A stretch of DNA of 57,675 bases, taken from positions 1-57,675 of IMG/VR virus record IMGVR_UViG_3300006174_000002. The stretch is one strand, 5' to 3'. The translations under genes and the position numbers were made by a program. Every line of letters starts with the position of its first letter. The stretch's first letter is position 1. This document shows, in pieces, positions 8,033 to 16,175 of the stretch. The stretch comes from a virus. The notes beneath the pieces are model-generated. The model was given only the letters and a program-made list of their open reading frames with translations, was not told the DNA's origin and ran no database searches.

Positions 8033-8510
8033 CGAACTCGATAAACTCGTACCTCCCGGCGGCGGCCCGCTGGCCTGGGAACAACAGGAAGCCAAGCGCA
8101 AGGCGTACCTGACCGGTGCGCCTACAACGCCGCCCCCTGTCAGCCCAGCCATCCGCCCGACCGAAGCGCCCGTCTCGGAATCCAGACCTATGCAACCCGC
8201 TCCGCCCCCGCGTCGTACCTACGCCGCTGAATTAACATATACCCCGCCGCCGGCCGTCCGCGCCGGTGAACCCGCCGCGGTCGGCTTCACGCTGAAGTTC
8301 ATTGTTCGGTCGTACCACGACAATGCTCCGTACATTACCATTGAGCATGGACCGAATTTCTCCATCGTGCTGACGGAGCTGGTGGATAATCTGAAGCTCA
8401 AAATTGGCGACAAGACATGGGACGTCATGTGGACTGGACAGGCTTTCAGCTTGCCTGAGAACGACGTGTATGGTATCTCATTCTTGCAATGCGCGAAGAC
8501 GACCAGCTAG
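8025..8510 (+). CDS. Proline-rich hypothetical protein, 161 aa
   Basis: The first 90 residues are Pro/Ala-rich and probably disordered (TPPPVSPAIRPTEAPVSESR). The last 70 form a compact beta-rich region (LKFIVRSYHDNAPYITIEHG). It lies just upstream of the portal-like gene. A linker or virion accessory protein is possible but unproven. It overlaps the next small gene by 22 nt. Confidence 0.65.
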   Translation: MSSELDKLVPPGGGPLAWEQQEAKRKAYLTGAPTTPPPVSPAIRPTEAPVSESRPMQPAPPPRRTYAAELTYTPPPAVRAGEPAAVGFTLKFIVRSYHDNAPYITIEHGPNFSIVLTELVDNLKLKIGDKTWDVMWTGQAFSLPENDVYGISFLQCAKTTS

Positions 8511-8674
8511 GGTTTATCAAGACCGGCAGAATTGAGCTAGGCAAGACGCCGAGTTCGGTCAGCGGTCAACCCTCGGTAGCGGTGGTCGACTCGGAGCCGG
8601 TCGCCTTGGGCGAAACGGCGACTGATCCGGGTCTCAAGAAACTCGGTAGCCTCCTTTCTAACTGTGGCCTTTGA
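8489..8674 (+). CDS. Small hypothetical protein, 61 aa
   Basis: Starts at ATG 8489 inside the preceding gene and ends TGA 8672-8674, overlapping the GTG start of the portal-like gene. No motif. It is kept because it fills the gap exactly. Confidence 0.5.
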   Translation: MREDDQLGFIKTGRIELGKTPSSVSGQPSVAVVDSEPVALGETATDPGLKKLGSLLSNCGL

Positions 8675-10454
8675 TGACATCAGTGTTTCGTCGCTGGGAA
8701 TGAACAGTCGTCGCTTTGACGACCCCTTCTTGTTGCCCAGCAGCAACTCCATGCCTGAAACGCTCGAAACGGCGTTGGACATGTGTCTGTTCCTCTACTA
8801 CATGAACCCGCAGTACATTCAGGCCACGGCCCGAGTCGTACGGCATTTCATCACCGACTTCGACTATCCCGGCGAAGACGGCAGCAAAGAGGAACAGGAT
8901 GACCTGGACGAATTCCTGAAACACTCGTTGCAGATGCCTGGCTTCATGAACGAGATGGGCGATGAGTGGGGATGCTATGGAAACGGCATGGCGCGTATCC
9001 ATTTCCCGTTCGACCGGTTTCTCATTGACGATCGCTCCGGGACGCGTACGTCATACGCGCTCGAGTTCTTCGGTCGGCAGGCGAAATACGACTTTCGGTC
9101 AATGACGTACACCGTGCCGGATCCGTTGCACGCCGGCGGACACGTCCGATTACCGTTCCGTGACCAGCGTTCGCGCGACTCGGCCCGCATCAAGATGATC
9201 CGTCTGAATCCTCGGTTCGTCACGATTCAGCATAACGTTCTTTCCGGGTCCAGCAACTACATCTACCGTTTCGATCCGGAGTTTATCAGTGATGTGAAGA
9301 AAGGCCGGCTTTACGTGGTCAATGAGACGCCGCTCCCGATGTTGCAGGCCATCAAGAACAGCAAGGACTTCCTGTTTGACCGAGACGCTATTTTTCATCT
9401 GAAAGCCCCCACCGTCAGCGGCATCTCAAACGCCGGCTGGGGCATGCCTGGCACCATTGCCAACTACCGTAATCTGCACCAACTACAGGTGTACCGTAAG
9501 ATCGACGAAGCCGTCGGTCTGGATTACATGCTGCCGTTCCGTCTGTTCAGCCCGAACCCGCAGAATGGGTCCGGCAACAGTGGTATGGACTCGTTGATCA
9601 ATTCCCGGTGGTCCGGGGAGATTCGCAAGATCATTAAGAATCGCCGAGTCGATAAGTTTGCCATGCATTCGCTGCCCTTCCCGGTCAACTACCAAGAGTT
9701 CGGCGCGGAAGGTAAGACACTCACTCCTAAGGACATGATGGAGTACCAGACGACCGCCATGTTGGATGGTATGGGTTATCCGCAGGAACTGTTCAAAGGC
9801 AGTCTGACGTGGATGCAGGTGCCGACGGCGATGAGGTTGTTTGAGAACTCGTTCATGTTCTTGCATTTGGGATTTAACAGCATGGCAGGTTGGGCGACTC
9901 GGAAAATCCGGGCGTACCTTAACCAGCCGCAGATGGACGTGCGGTTACAGAAGCCGTCGATGGCGGACAGCCTCGAACGGAAACAGCTTATCTTTCAGTT
10001 GGGTGCGATGGGCGAAATCAGTCGTGAAACTGCGTACAGCAGTCTCGGCATTGATGACCCGGTGGCCGAGATGCGGAAGCGTCTGACGGAGGATCTTGCG
10101 ATCCAGAAGAATCAGATGAAGATGCAGACGGACTTCCAGAAGGAAGTCGAGACCGGTTCCCTCATGGCCCCGGAGACTCCGGACGGTTCCGCCGCGGGCT
10201 CCGCGCCGGGCATGTCCTCCGCCGGCAATATCACGCCGAGCGATGCCGCCGGCCAGGCCGATCAGCTGGCTCAGTACTGGCTCAGCATTCCGTCGACGGG
10301 CGAACGTACGCAGGCTATGAATGCGGTGCGCGGACAAAACGAATCTTTGTATTACGTGGCCAAGGGCAAGATGGAGAGAATGAAGTCACAGGGAGCTTCC
10401 CAAGGTCGGGCATCTGTGGCACAATCTGCTCAACAACAAGCCGCCCAGCAATGA
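8664..10454 (+). CDS. Portal-like vertex protein
   Basis: A 596-residue protein with the layout of phage portals. The N-terminal part has the helical pattern of portal wing domains (MNPQYIQATARVVRHFITDF, then GCYGNGMARIHFPFDRF). A central stretch DAIFHLKAPTVSGISNAGWG precedes the stem region. It ends in a long charged helix with GEISRETAYSSLGIDDPVAEMRKRL, a pattern typical of portal C-termini, and a Gln/Ala-rich tail. Portals form the dodecameric DNA channel at one capsid vertex. The start is GTG 8664 (next in-frame ATG 8701). ATGA coupling follows. No terminase or major capsid gene is visible in the window. Confidence 0.72.
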   Translation: MAFDDISVSSLGMNSRRFDDPFLLPSSNSMPETLETALDMCLFLYYMNPQYIQATARVVRHFITDFDYPGEDGSKEEQDDLDEFLKHSLQMPGFMNEMGDEWGCYGNGMARIHFPFDRFLIDDRSGTRTSYALEFFGRQAKYDFRSMTYTVPDPLHAGGHVRLPFRDQRSRDSARIKMIRLNPRFVTIQHNVLSGSSNYIYRFDPEFISDVKKGRLYVVNETPLPMLQAIKNSKDFLFDRDAIFHLKAPTVSGISNAGWGMPGTIANYRNLHQLQVYRKIDEAVGLDYMLPFRLFSPNPQNGSGNSGMDSLINSRWSGEIRKIIKNRRVDKFAMHSLPFPVNYQEFGAEGKTLTPKDMMEYQTTAMLDGMGYPQELFKGSLTWMQVPTAMRLFENSFMFLHLGFNSMAGWATRKIRAYLNQPQMDVRLQKPSMADSLERKQLIFQLGAMGEISRETAYSSLGIDDPVAEMRKRLTEDLAIQKNQMKMQTDFQKEVETGSLMAPETPDGSAAGSAPGMSSAGNITPSDAAGQADQLAQYWLSIPSTGERTQAMNAVRGQNESLYYVAKGKMERMKSQGASQGRASVAQSAQQQAAQQ

Positions 10455-10663
10455 TCACGAAAGCAGCCATCATCCAACTGGTGGACGAATTGCGCCAATT
10501 GCGCGAACGTCCCGTGCCGAACGCCCCCAAAGGGTTGCCGGCCGCCGCGGTCAACGCGGACAACACCAGCGAAGGTAAGTACTGGGACGAATGGCTCACA
10601 GACCCGGGCATTTTGCATGGCGTGACGGGTACAGGCAATGGACCTATAATTGGACGCGGATAA
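10451..10663 (+). CDS. Small hypothetical protein, 70 aa
   Basis: ATGA-coupled to the portal-like gene, with a helical N-terminus (TKAAIIQLVDELRQLRERPV) followed by a Pro/Gly-rich tail. Probably part of the virion module by position. No family recognised. Confidence 0.6.
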   Translation: MITKAAIIQLVDELRQLRERPVPNAPKGLPAAAVNADNTSEGKYWDEWLTDPGILHGVTGTGNGPIIGRG

Positions 10664-10664
10664 T

Positions 10665-11450
10665 ATGCAGACTCCGGATTTTACATCAGCGGTGCGCAGC
10701 CAACTCAATAGCACGAATGCTAACGAGTTGGCCGCACGCATGAATCCGTCGATCTCGCCCCTCACTTTCAACCCGACGCCCGGCTCACAACGCTGGACGC
10801 TGGGCTATACCGCCGGCTCCACGTTGCCCAATGCGGCACTCAACGCCGGCCTACTGCGTCCTTTACGTCCTCTGATGGATAACCTCGGCAACAACCACAT
10901 GCGCGCCGGCCTTATGGGTGCCGGCCTCGGCGCGGCGGCCGGAGCCGTCACATCCACCGTGGCGGGCGGTGACCCCACCCGCGGCGCGGCCGTAGGCGCC
11001 GGTCTCGGCGGTGTTGGATCCCTCCTGCTCAGCATGTACGCCCGGCGCAAGATGCTCAATGCTCCGTACTTTCAGGAGCCCCTGCCCGAAGTGCCGCATC
11101 AGAAGTCTGCTTTCTATGGGGTGATGTCGCAGGACGGCTCGGATATTGAAGACCGCGTGATGGCTGACAACAGCCTGAACTACATGGACAAGACCACTCT
11201 GCTGCGCTTTGTGAACGGGCTGAATCCCGAACGCAAGTCCAGCCTGTCTCGGTTCATCGGCCCGATGGCAGGTGCTGGTGTGGGGATAGCAGTCGCGCGC
11301 TTCCTCTTGAAGCTCGGCATTGGCGGTACGGCGCTGCTTGCCATCGTCGGCGCGACGCTCGGCCACAACCTGACGTCTGGCCAGTCCAATGCGTTTGGGC
11401 AGCGTGTGAGCCCGATGACCGACATGTTTGGCCAGCCCCGATACGTTTAA
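10665..11450 (+). CDS. Gly/Ala-rich membrane-associated protein, 261 aa
   Basis: The start is ATG 10665 (MQTPDFTSAVRSQ), one base after the previous stop; an in-frame TTG at 10650 is less likely. Residues around 85-130 contain glycine-zipper-like hydrophobic segments (MGAGLGAAAGAVTSTVAGG, GAAVGAGLGGVGSLLLSMYA), and a second hydrophobic hairpin (GPMAGAGVGIAVARFLLKLG, GIGGTALLAIVGATLGHNL) lies near the C-terminus. Such proteins in phage head modules are often internal or membrane-penetrating virion proteins. That role is inferred from composition and position only. Confidence 0.65.
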   Translation: MQTPDFTSAVRSQLNSTNANELAARMNPSISPLTFNPTPGSQRWTLGYTAGSTLPNAALNAGLLRPLRPLMDNLGNNHMRAGLMGAGLGAAAGAVTSTVAGGDPTRGAAVGAGLGGVGSLLLSMYARRKMLNAPYFQEPLPEVPHQKSAFYGVMSQDGSDIEDRVMADNSLNYMDKTTLLRFVNGLNPERKSSLSRFIGPMAGAGVGIAVARFLLKLGIGGTALLAIVGATLGHNLTSGQSNAFGQRVSPMTDMFGQPRYV

Positions 11451-11454
11451 TTTT

Positions 11455-12000
11455 ATGAAACCGGAAACTGAAGCTTTTCAACGGGGCGTTAATATCGCGT
11501 TGATGTCACACGGTCGGTCGCCTGGCGAGTTGACCAAGATCGCCGCGGTCGCGCACCGTATGGCCAGTCCCGACGCCGTGCCGGCCAAGCGCTTGGTCGT
11601 CAAAAGCGCCCATGACGTGATGTGCTTCTGCGGCGATGAATTCTCCGCTCCGGCCCAGCACCTCAAGATGATCCACGAACTTCCCGGCTGGTCAGCCCAC
11701 GCTGAGGACGTGTACGGCACGGTGGTCAAATCCTGCGCTGTCGCCGAGTGTCTGGAAAAGCATGCCTTTGCGGACGCAGCCGAAGGTATCGGCAGTCTGG
11801 CTAAAGGCGTCGGTTACACAGGTGTGCTTGGTGGCGCGGGGCTCGGCGCGCTCTACTGGATGCTGTCACGCCACGCGTCACAGGGCACGGCTGATGTTGA
11901 ATCGAAGAAGCACCAGTTGGCGTACTACAATCAATTGAATCACGAACTGCAGGAATCCATGCGGAATAAGTATCCGTATAACGCGGAGGCTAGAGCTTGA
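11455..12000 (+). CDS. Membrane-associated protein with a CxC..H..H finger, 181 aa
   Basis: ATG 11455 follows an AATTTT leader. Residues about 63-82 (VMCFCGDEFSAPAQHLKMIH) resemble a zinc finger with C-x-C and H-x4-H ligands. A Gly-rich hydrophobic segment follows (GIGSLAKGVGYTGVLGGAGL, GALYWML), then a polar C-terminus. It belongs to the same Gly-rich membrane series as its neighbours on both sides. Function unknown; an internal virion protein is plausible. Confidence 0.6.
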   Translation: MKPETEAFQRGVNIALMSHGRSPGELTKIAAVAHRMASPDAVPAKRLVVKSAHDVMCFCGDEFSAPAQHLKMIHELPGWSAHAEDVYGTVVKSCAVAECLEKHAFADAAEGIGSLAKGVGYTGVLGGAGLGALYWMLSRHASQGTADVESKKHQLAYYNQLNHELQESMRNKYPYNAEARA

Positions 12001-12389
12001 AGGTAGAGACCCGATCCGCTATGCCGATGGGGTACGGCGTTCCGACGATCAAGCCGAACAAGTCGGCGACCACACCAGGGGGTAAGGAACAGGTCATCTC
12101 GGTGGACGGTCTGGAAGAGTGGTTGGACACACCCACCATCCCGGATCAACTTGATACCCCGGAGTTCTGGAAATCCGATGGCATTGAGGCGAAGCTGTTC
12201 GATGTGAGTAACGCGGAAGACCTGAAGATGTACAACGACCTGCTGTCCAAGGTGGACATGCCGAACTCCAATGTGTTCTTTCGGGAGCACAAGGTGGAGG
12301 CGTTCCAAGCGCAGGGCACCTGGAAAGTGTTTGTATTGATTCAGAAGGTCAAGTTTCGTAAGCTGATCGTTAAGAAAGACACCAAATAA
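11997..12389 (+). CDS. Hypothetical protein, 130 aa, TTG start
   Basis: The start is a TTG overlapping the previous TGA (TTGA), with a clear GGAGG ribosome site 7 nt upstream, one of the few good Shine-Dalgarno sequences in the window. The C-terminal half (VFFREHKVEAFQAQGTWKVF) looks like a compact alpha/beta fold. No family recognised. Confidence 0.65.
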   Translation: MKVETRSAMPMGYGVPTIKPNKSATTPGGKEQVISVDGLEEWLDTPTIPDQLDTPEFWKSDGIEAKLFDVSNAEDLKMYNDLLSKVDMPNSNVFFREHKVEAFQAQGTWKVFVLIQKVKFRKLIVKKDTK

Positions 12390-12393
12390 TTTT

Positions 12394-13671
12394 ATGGCCA
12401 CCAAGTTCGCAGGTACTGATTGGAATACCGTGTTACGGATGCTCGGCGGCGGCGCAATGCTCGGCGCTGGCACCGGCGCTGCGGTCACCTTCGCCAACCA
12501 CCTCCGCGAACTCCAGGAAGGCGCCAAACCGCCCGGCGGTGGCGACGACACCCTTTACCTCGATCTGCCCGGCAAACGTCCCCAGCCCAAGCAGGCCTCA
12601 TCCAACGGTAACAACGCCACGACCTTCGCCTACTCAGGTCTCGCCGGCATGGCCGGCACGGCCCTAGCCTACAACGCCGTCCGTAGCATCTACAATCGGC
12701 AGCGCAAGAAAGAACTCGATAACGAGTTGGCGCAAGCTCACCACGTGTATCTGCAGGGCAATGCTGATGCGAAGTCGGCCAGCCAGTACTCCATCCCCAC
12801 CAAGATGGTCGGCACGGGATACCTCGCTTTTCTGATGACTGCCCTCGGCTCCGCCGTTGTTGCCAACAAGATGTTGCAGAAACGCTTTCCGCCCATCCAG
12901 AGCCCCACCGTCGGCCAGCCGAAGAAGATCGTCGTCCGTACCGTGGATCCCGAGACCCGTCAGCCCTACCCTAAAGACGAGGTAAGTCCCGACGCTATGG
13001 AAGGCGTTGTGCGGTCGCAGATGGCCGATACGAAGATGGCGTCGCACAACGATGTCGTCACGGTTGTCAGTGCCTTGGCATCCGGGCGCGTCTCGGAAGT
13101 CAAAGAACTCATCAAGTCTGCCGGCGTCGACGGAATGCTCGCCGCCGTCAAAGGTGCCAACTGGCGCAACACCAACCCGGTGGAACGGAATCTGGCTATC
13201 ACTCTGCTTTGTACCGACGGTCTCTTGAAGGAAGCCTTGGCCCCGATGGTCGCCGCGGAGTTCTTCAAATCCGCGACTTGGACCTTCTCCATCCTGCCGA
13301 CTCTCAATGACCACCAGCGTGAGCATTTGACCGGGTTGGTCGAATCGTCCACTCAGGCTGTCCGCGAGGCTGCCTTGGCCCCGCTGATGTCGAAGCTGGC
13401 CGCCTCGGACGAGAGCATCAAGAAGGCTGAAGAGCTTTCAATCTCGCCGCTGAAAACTTTGTTCGTTGCCGGCGCGCTGACGTCCATCCTGGACAAGCCG
13501 AAGACACAGAATGGGGATGTGGAGGAGCAGGCACGGCGCGACACGGCCGAGGGTCAGGATTCTCCGTCGCAGCACCATGGCGGCATTGCTCTTGAAACGG
13601 ATGACGACAACGCCACCGAGTTTGTGAAGAAGCACATGGCTGAAATTGACAAAGCGCGTGCCGGGCAGTAG
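12394..13671 (+). CDS. Membrane-associated Gly/Ala-rich protein, 425 aa
   Basis: The N-terminus has a glycine-zipper hydrophobic helix (VLRMLGGGAMLGAGTGAAVT), a second segment near residue 75-95 (FAYSGLAGMAGTALAYNAV) and a third near 140-160 (GTGYLAFLMTALGSAVVANK). The rest is helical and soluble (VERNLAITLLCTDGLLKEAL, and so on) with an acidic tail. It is the largest of the contiguous Gly-rich membrane series after the portal-like gene. A role as internal virion or ejection protein is plausible, not shown. Confidence 0.65.
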   Translation: MATKFAGTDWNTVLRMLGGGAMLGAGTGAAVTFANHLRELQEGAKPPGGGDDTLYLDLPGKRPQPKQASSNGNNATTFAYSGLAGMAGTALAYNAVRSIYNRQRKKELDNELAQAHHVYLQGNADAKSASQYSIPTKMVGTGYLAFLMTALGSAVVANKMLQKRFPPIQSPTVGQPKKIVVRTVDPETRQPYPKDEVSPDAMEGVVRSQMADTKMASHNDVVTVVSALASGRVSEVKELIKSAGVDGMLAAVKGANWRNTNPVERNLAITLLCTDGLLKEALAPMVAAEFFKSATWTFSILPTLNDHQREHLTGLVESSTQAVREAALAPLMSKLAASDESIKKAEELSISPLKTLFVAGALTSILDKPKTQNGDVEEQARRDTAEGQDSPSQHHGGIALETDDDNATEFVKKHMAEIDKARAGQ

Positions 13672-13674
13672 GTT
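13646..13674 (+). promoter_or_regulatory. sigma70-like promoter, near-leaderless, for the DUF1064 gene
   Basis: TTGACA (13646-13651), a 17-bp spacer, then TAGGTT (13669-13674). The ATG at 13680 comes 5 nt after the -10, so transcription should start at or next to the start codon. The TAG of the -10 is also the stop of the preceding gene. Confidence 0.65.
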
Positions 13675-13679
13675 CAGGG

Positions 13680-14201
13680 ATGGGCGCCATTCCAGCACAC
13701 TACATCCTACAACCAGACGGATCGTACTCCGCTCCGCCGAAACGCAAGGCTACGTGGCCACCACCGGCCCAGCAAGTACCCCTCAAGTCGCCCCTCAAGC
13801 GTCACGGCAAGTATAACGTCTCTGCCCCCGCGGAGCGTACCGTGGACGGCATCACCTTTGACTCGAAGCTCGAAGCGAAAGCCTACACTCTTCTGAAGCA
13901 GTACGGCCAGGTGTTCCAGCACCACCAAGTGTTCGAGTTGCAGCCGGCGTTCAAGCTGGGCGACACGGATCACCGAGCCATCAACTACGAGAGCGACTTC
14001 GTCCTTACTCACCCGGACGGTCGGCGTTTTGTCGTGGATATTAAGGGTCTCGAAACTGACATATTTAAAATCAAGCGCAAGATGCTGGCATACCGCCATC
14101 ACATTGTTGTGCACTGCATCAAGTCCCTGAAGGATTTGACCAAATTCCTGTACGACAACGGTCTTGTCGGTCCAGGGCTACACACTGACCATAATGGATA
14201 A
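13680..14201 (+). CDS. DUF1064-family nuclease-like protein
   Basis: After a basic, Pro-rich N-terminus (residues 1-50), the core has the DUF1064 pattern: VDGITFDSKLEAKAYTLLKQ, the glutamine-rich FELQPAFKL strand, then YESDFVLTHPDGRRFVVDIK and GLETDIFKIKRKMLA. The E...D...DxK arrangement is that of PD-(D/E)XK nucleases. Phage members are thought to act on DNA junctions or ends, but their substrate is not settled. At 173 aa it is somewhat longer than usual because of the extra N-terminus. It has its own near-leaderless promoter. Confidence 0.8.
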   Translation: MGAIPAHYILQPDGSYSAPPKRKATWPPPAQQVPLKSPLKRHGKYNVSAPAERTVDGITFDSKLEAKAYTLLKQYGQVFQHHQVFELQPAFKLGDTDHRAINYESDFVLTHPDGRRFVVDIKGLETDIFKIKRKMLAYRHHIVVHCIKSLKDLTKFLYDNGLVGPGLHTDHNG

Positions 14202-14373
14202 AGATGACGCAGTTAAATTTCTGAAGCAGTTGAGTGACTCTCAACTACACGATGCACTAAGTGAGGTCTTCGATAAATGGCGTCCGCGCGACTATGCCGG
14301 CGCATGTGACGACTACGGTTTCCCGACAAATGGCGCCGAGTTGGCCGTGATCAAACAAATACTCTGTGGCTGA
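14194..14373 (+). CDS. Small hypothetical protein, 59 aa
   Basis: ATG 14194 overlaps the end of the nuclease gene by 8 nt. The product is acidic (MDKDDAVKFLKQLSDSQLHD) and unrecognised. It overlaps the GTG start of the next small gene. Confidence 0.5.
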   Translation: MDKDDAVKFLKQLSDSQLHDALSEVFDKWRPRDYAGACDDYGFPTNGAELAVIKQILCG

Positions 14374-14569
14374 AAAGAACCCTCTGCCCGATAATTGCTA
14401 TTGGCGTCTAGGGCATCGCACCTTCCCATGGAGTCCTAAACCATTGTGGGATGTGTGGCGTATTACCTCCGCCGGACTTAGCCAGCGTATAGGCAGGGCA
14501 CCAACGCTCCGAGACGCTAAACAGCAAGCCCGTGACTTCCTGAATGCTGAAAGCCGACGCCCGCACTAA
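14366..14569 (+). CDS. Small hypothetical protein, 67 aa, GTG start
   Basis: The GTG start overlaps the previous TGA. The product (CYWRLGHRTFPWSPKPLWDV) is Trp- and Arg-rich with no family match. It overlaps the next gene by 26 nt. Confidence 0.5.
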   Translation: MAEKNPLPDNCYWRLGHRTFPWSPKPLWDVWRITSAGLSQRIGRAPTLRDAKQQARDFLNAESRRPH

Positions 14570-14873
14570 AGACATCCTCGACCGCCTCCGCCCTCCCGTA
14601 GCCACCATCACTAAGCCGTACGCCGGCCGGGCCAGCACCATGCCCATACAGCAACTGGTTGCCAACCCGCTGCGGAACGCCGTAAACGCCACCCTCGGTC
14701 TGCAGCTCGACGAAGCTGAGTTCCGTCGCTGGGTGAAGTTTGAAAGTGCACCACGCGGCGTCGACATTAAGATCAACCATGTAATGTTAGCCGAGGCCCG
14801 GAGCGCAGCACCTGAGTGGGTGTTCGCGTTGCTCTGGTGCTTCTATCCCAACTATGCCCCACATTTCGAATGA
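14544..14873 (+). CDS. Hypothetical protein, 109 aa
   Basis: A soluble alpha-helical protein (LVANPLRNAVNATLGLQLDE in the middle, ending FYPNYAPHFE) with no recognised domain. Its start lies inside the preceding gene and its end overlaps the next by an ATGA. Confidence 0.6.
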   Translation: MLKADARTKDILDRLRPPVATITKPYAGRASTMPIQQLVANPLRNAVNATLGLQLDEAEFRRWVKFESAPRGVDIKINHVMLAEARSAAPEWVFALLWCFYPNYAPHFE

Positions 14874-15040
14874 CTGAATACGACGAAGACAACTCCGCAG
14901 ATGAACCCCTCAAAGTGAATGACGACGTCGTCACTTACTGCCCGCTCTGTGAGGCGGTGGAAGACTGTACCGTGTTAAAAGTGAACGGCTCGGTCATTAC
15001 CCTCGGCTGTGCCAACAACCATAAATTTACTAATCAATAA
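14870..15040 (+). CDS. Small zinc-ribbon-like protein, 56 aa
   Basis: ATG 14870 is ATGA-coupled. The sequence has CPLC and further Cys (EDCTVL, GCANNHKF), suggesting one zinc ribbon after an acidic N-terminus (MTEYDEDNSADEPLK). Function unknown. Confidence 0.5.
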   Translation: MTEYDEDNSADEPLKVNDDVVTYCPLCEAVEDCTVLKVNGSVITLGCANNHKFTNQ

Positions 15041-15042
15041 CC

Positions 15043-15855
15043 ATGACACCTGAACAAACCGCTATCCAATTCAACAAAGTCCTCGATACCATCAGTTTCC
15101 ACGTCCAGAACGAATCCCTCCGTAAACAGCTGATCGACTTCCTTTCCCAGCCCCACATCAAGTCCCGGCTGCTCACTGCGCCGGCGGCCTCTGGGCATCA
15201 TCAAGCCGAGCCGGGCGGTCTGCTCGACCACACCTTGGATGTACTGCACCTCGGCATCAACATGCTTGAGTTCCTCATCAAGGAGCTCTCGTTGAGCGAT
15301 CCGAAACAGCGGTTCGAAGACCTGGTGGTCTCCATCGTCCTGCACGACATCAGCAAGGTGGGGGATCCGCTGGGCCGTAACTGCTATGTGCCCAATATGA
15401 TCAAGGCCGGCAAGAAGGACGGCACGCTGGTGCAGTCGGAGAAGAAACCGTACGTGAAGGACAAGAGTGCGTTCCAGCTAGGTCGTGCAATTAACGGCTT
15501 TTGGAACACGTTCAAGTCTGGAGCCTTTGCACCGACGACGGTCAGCTACGCGGCGTTCGACACGGCGCCCAACATGCTCGCCGCGGTCGGCGACTTCATG
15601 GACCGCAATATAGACGCGGTACGCGAGGGCGAGCTTTCCCTGCTTCTGGTGAATTCCATCAGCCCGGGGCTTTACCACTTGCTGAACGACACGGTCAAGT
15701 TTGCCGTCAGGTACCATGATGGAGCGTACTGTGGTAATCGGTACGCGCTGGCCGGCAAGGAGACCCCGGTGCAGTTTGTGCTCCATACGGCGGACATGAT
15801 CTCCAGCCGGAAGAACCGGTGGCTCAAACCGGCCGAGGTGGACGAATCGGAGTAA
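15043..15855 (+). CDS. HD-domain phosphohydrolase
   Basis: The HD metal-binding pattern is present in order: His63 in GGLLDHTLDVLHLG, the HD pair at 101-102 in SIVLHDISKVGD, and a C-terminal Asp in VLHTADMISS. A second conserved-looking segment, VRYHDGAYCGNRYALAGKE, precedes the last motif. HD proteins of this size in phages are nucleotide phosphohydrolases or YhaM-like 3'-5' exonucleases; the substrate cannot be told from sequence. It is the last gene before the AT-rich repeat gap. Confidence 0.8.
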   Translation: MTPEQTAIQFNKVLDTISFHVQNESLRKQLIDFLSQPHIKSRLLTAPAASGHHQAEPGGLLDHTLDVLHLGINMLEFLIKELSLSDPKQRFEDLVVSIVLHDISKVGDPLGRNCYVPNMIKAGKKDGTLVQSEKKPYVKDKSAFQLGRAINGFWNTFKSGAFAPTTVSYAAFDTAPNMLAAVGDFMDRNIDAVREGELSLLLVNSISPGLYHLLNDTVKFAVRYHDGAYCGNRYALAGKETPVQFVLHTADMISSRKNRWLKPAEVDESE

Positions 15856-15866
15856 AAACTAGCCCG

Positions 15867-15905
15867 CGCCGGCATGTAAACGGTCAAACGGTTTACATGC
15901 CGGCG
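15867..15905. repeat. 15-bp perfect inverted repeat (hairpin)
   Basis: CGCCGGCATGTAAAC (15867-15881) and GTTTACATGCCGGCG (15891-15905) are exact complements around a 9-nt loop. There is no T tract after it, so it is not a classic intrinsic terminator. It marks the boundary between the HD gene and the AT-rich gap. Confidence 0.85.
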
Positions 15906-16137
15906 GCCGGCGCCGAGACCCAAATAAGGTCAAATGTAGCAAAAACTGTAGTCGGCTCGTGAGACGTTTTTTCGACAACGAAATAATTAACGTTAAATAG
16001 TGTACACAAATTGGACATGACTACAGTTCTGACTACAAGTTTAGTGTACATTTTCTGTAACCTGTAGTATGTGTCGATTTCGCAAGTCGTTGATAATGGT
16101 CCTGTATCCCGTGGCACATTTATACCACACTTTCGTA
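15906..16137. other. AT-rich intergenic region with iteron-like repeats
   Basis: This gap has no credible gene and is clearly AT-richer than its surroundings. It holds a 10-bp inverted repeat AACTGTAGTC (15944-15953) / GACTACAGTT (16019-16028), a third related copy GACTACAAGTT (16031-16041) and a fourth, CTGTAGT, near 16063. TAGTGTACA occurs twice (near 15998 and 16042), and TTAACGTTAA (15987-15996) is a perfect palindrome. This pattern suits a replication origin, an operator cluster or a partition site; sequence alone cannot decide. Confidence 0.55.
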
Positions 16138-16166
16138 TTGACCAGCAAAGGCCTAGCAAATAGGCT
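16138..16166 (+). promoter_or_regulatory. sigma70-like promoter, short leader
   Basis: TTGACC (16138-16143), a 17-bp spacer, then TAGGCT (16161-16166). The ATG at 16176 lies 9 nt after the -10, giving a predicted leader of only about 3 nt. The -10 TAGGCT is identical to those before 37303 and 53862. Confidence 0.6.
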
Positions 16167-16175
16167 GTGGAACAA

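Noticed and set aside
12664-13326. Minus-strand open frame of 220 codons
   Set aside because: Antisense to the 425-aa membrane-associated gene, whose own frame has proper spacing and hydrophobic segments; long reverse frames are expected in GC-rich coding DNA.
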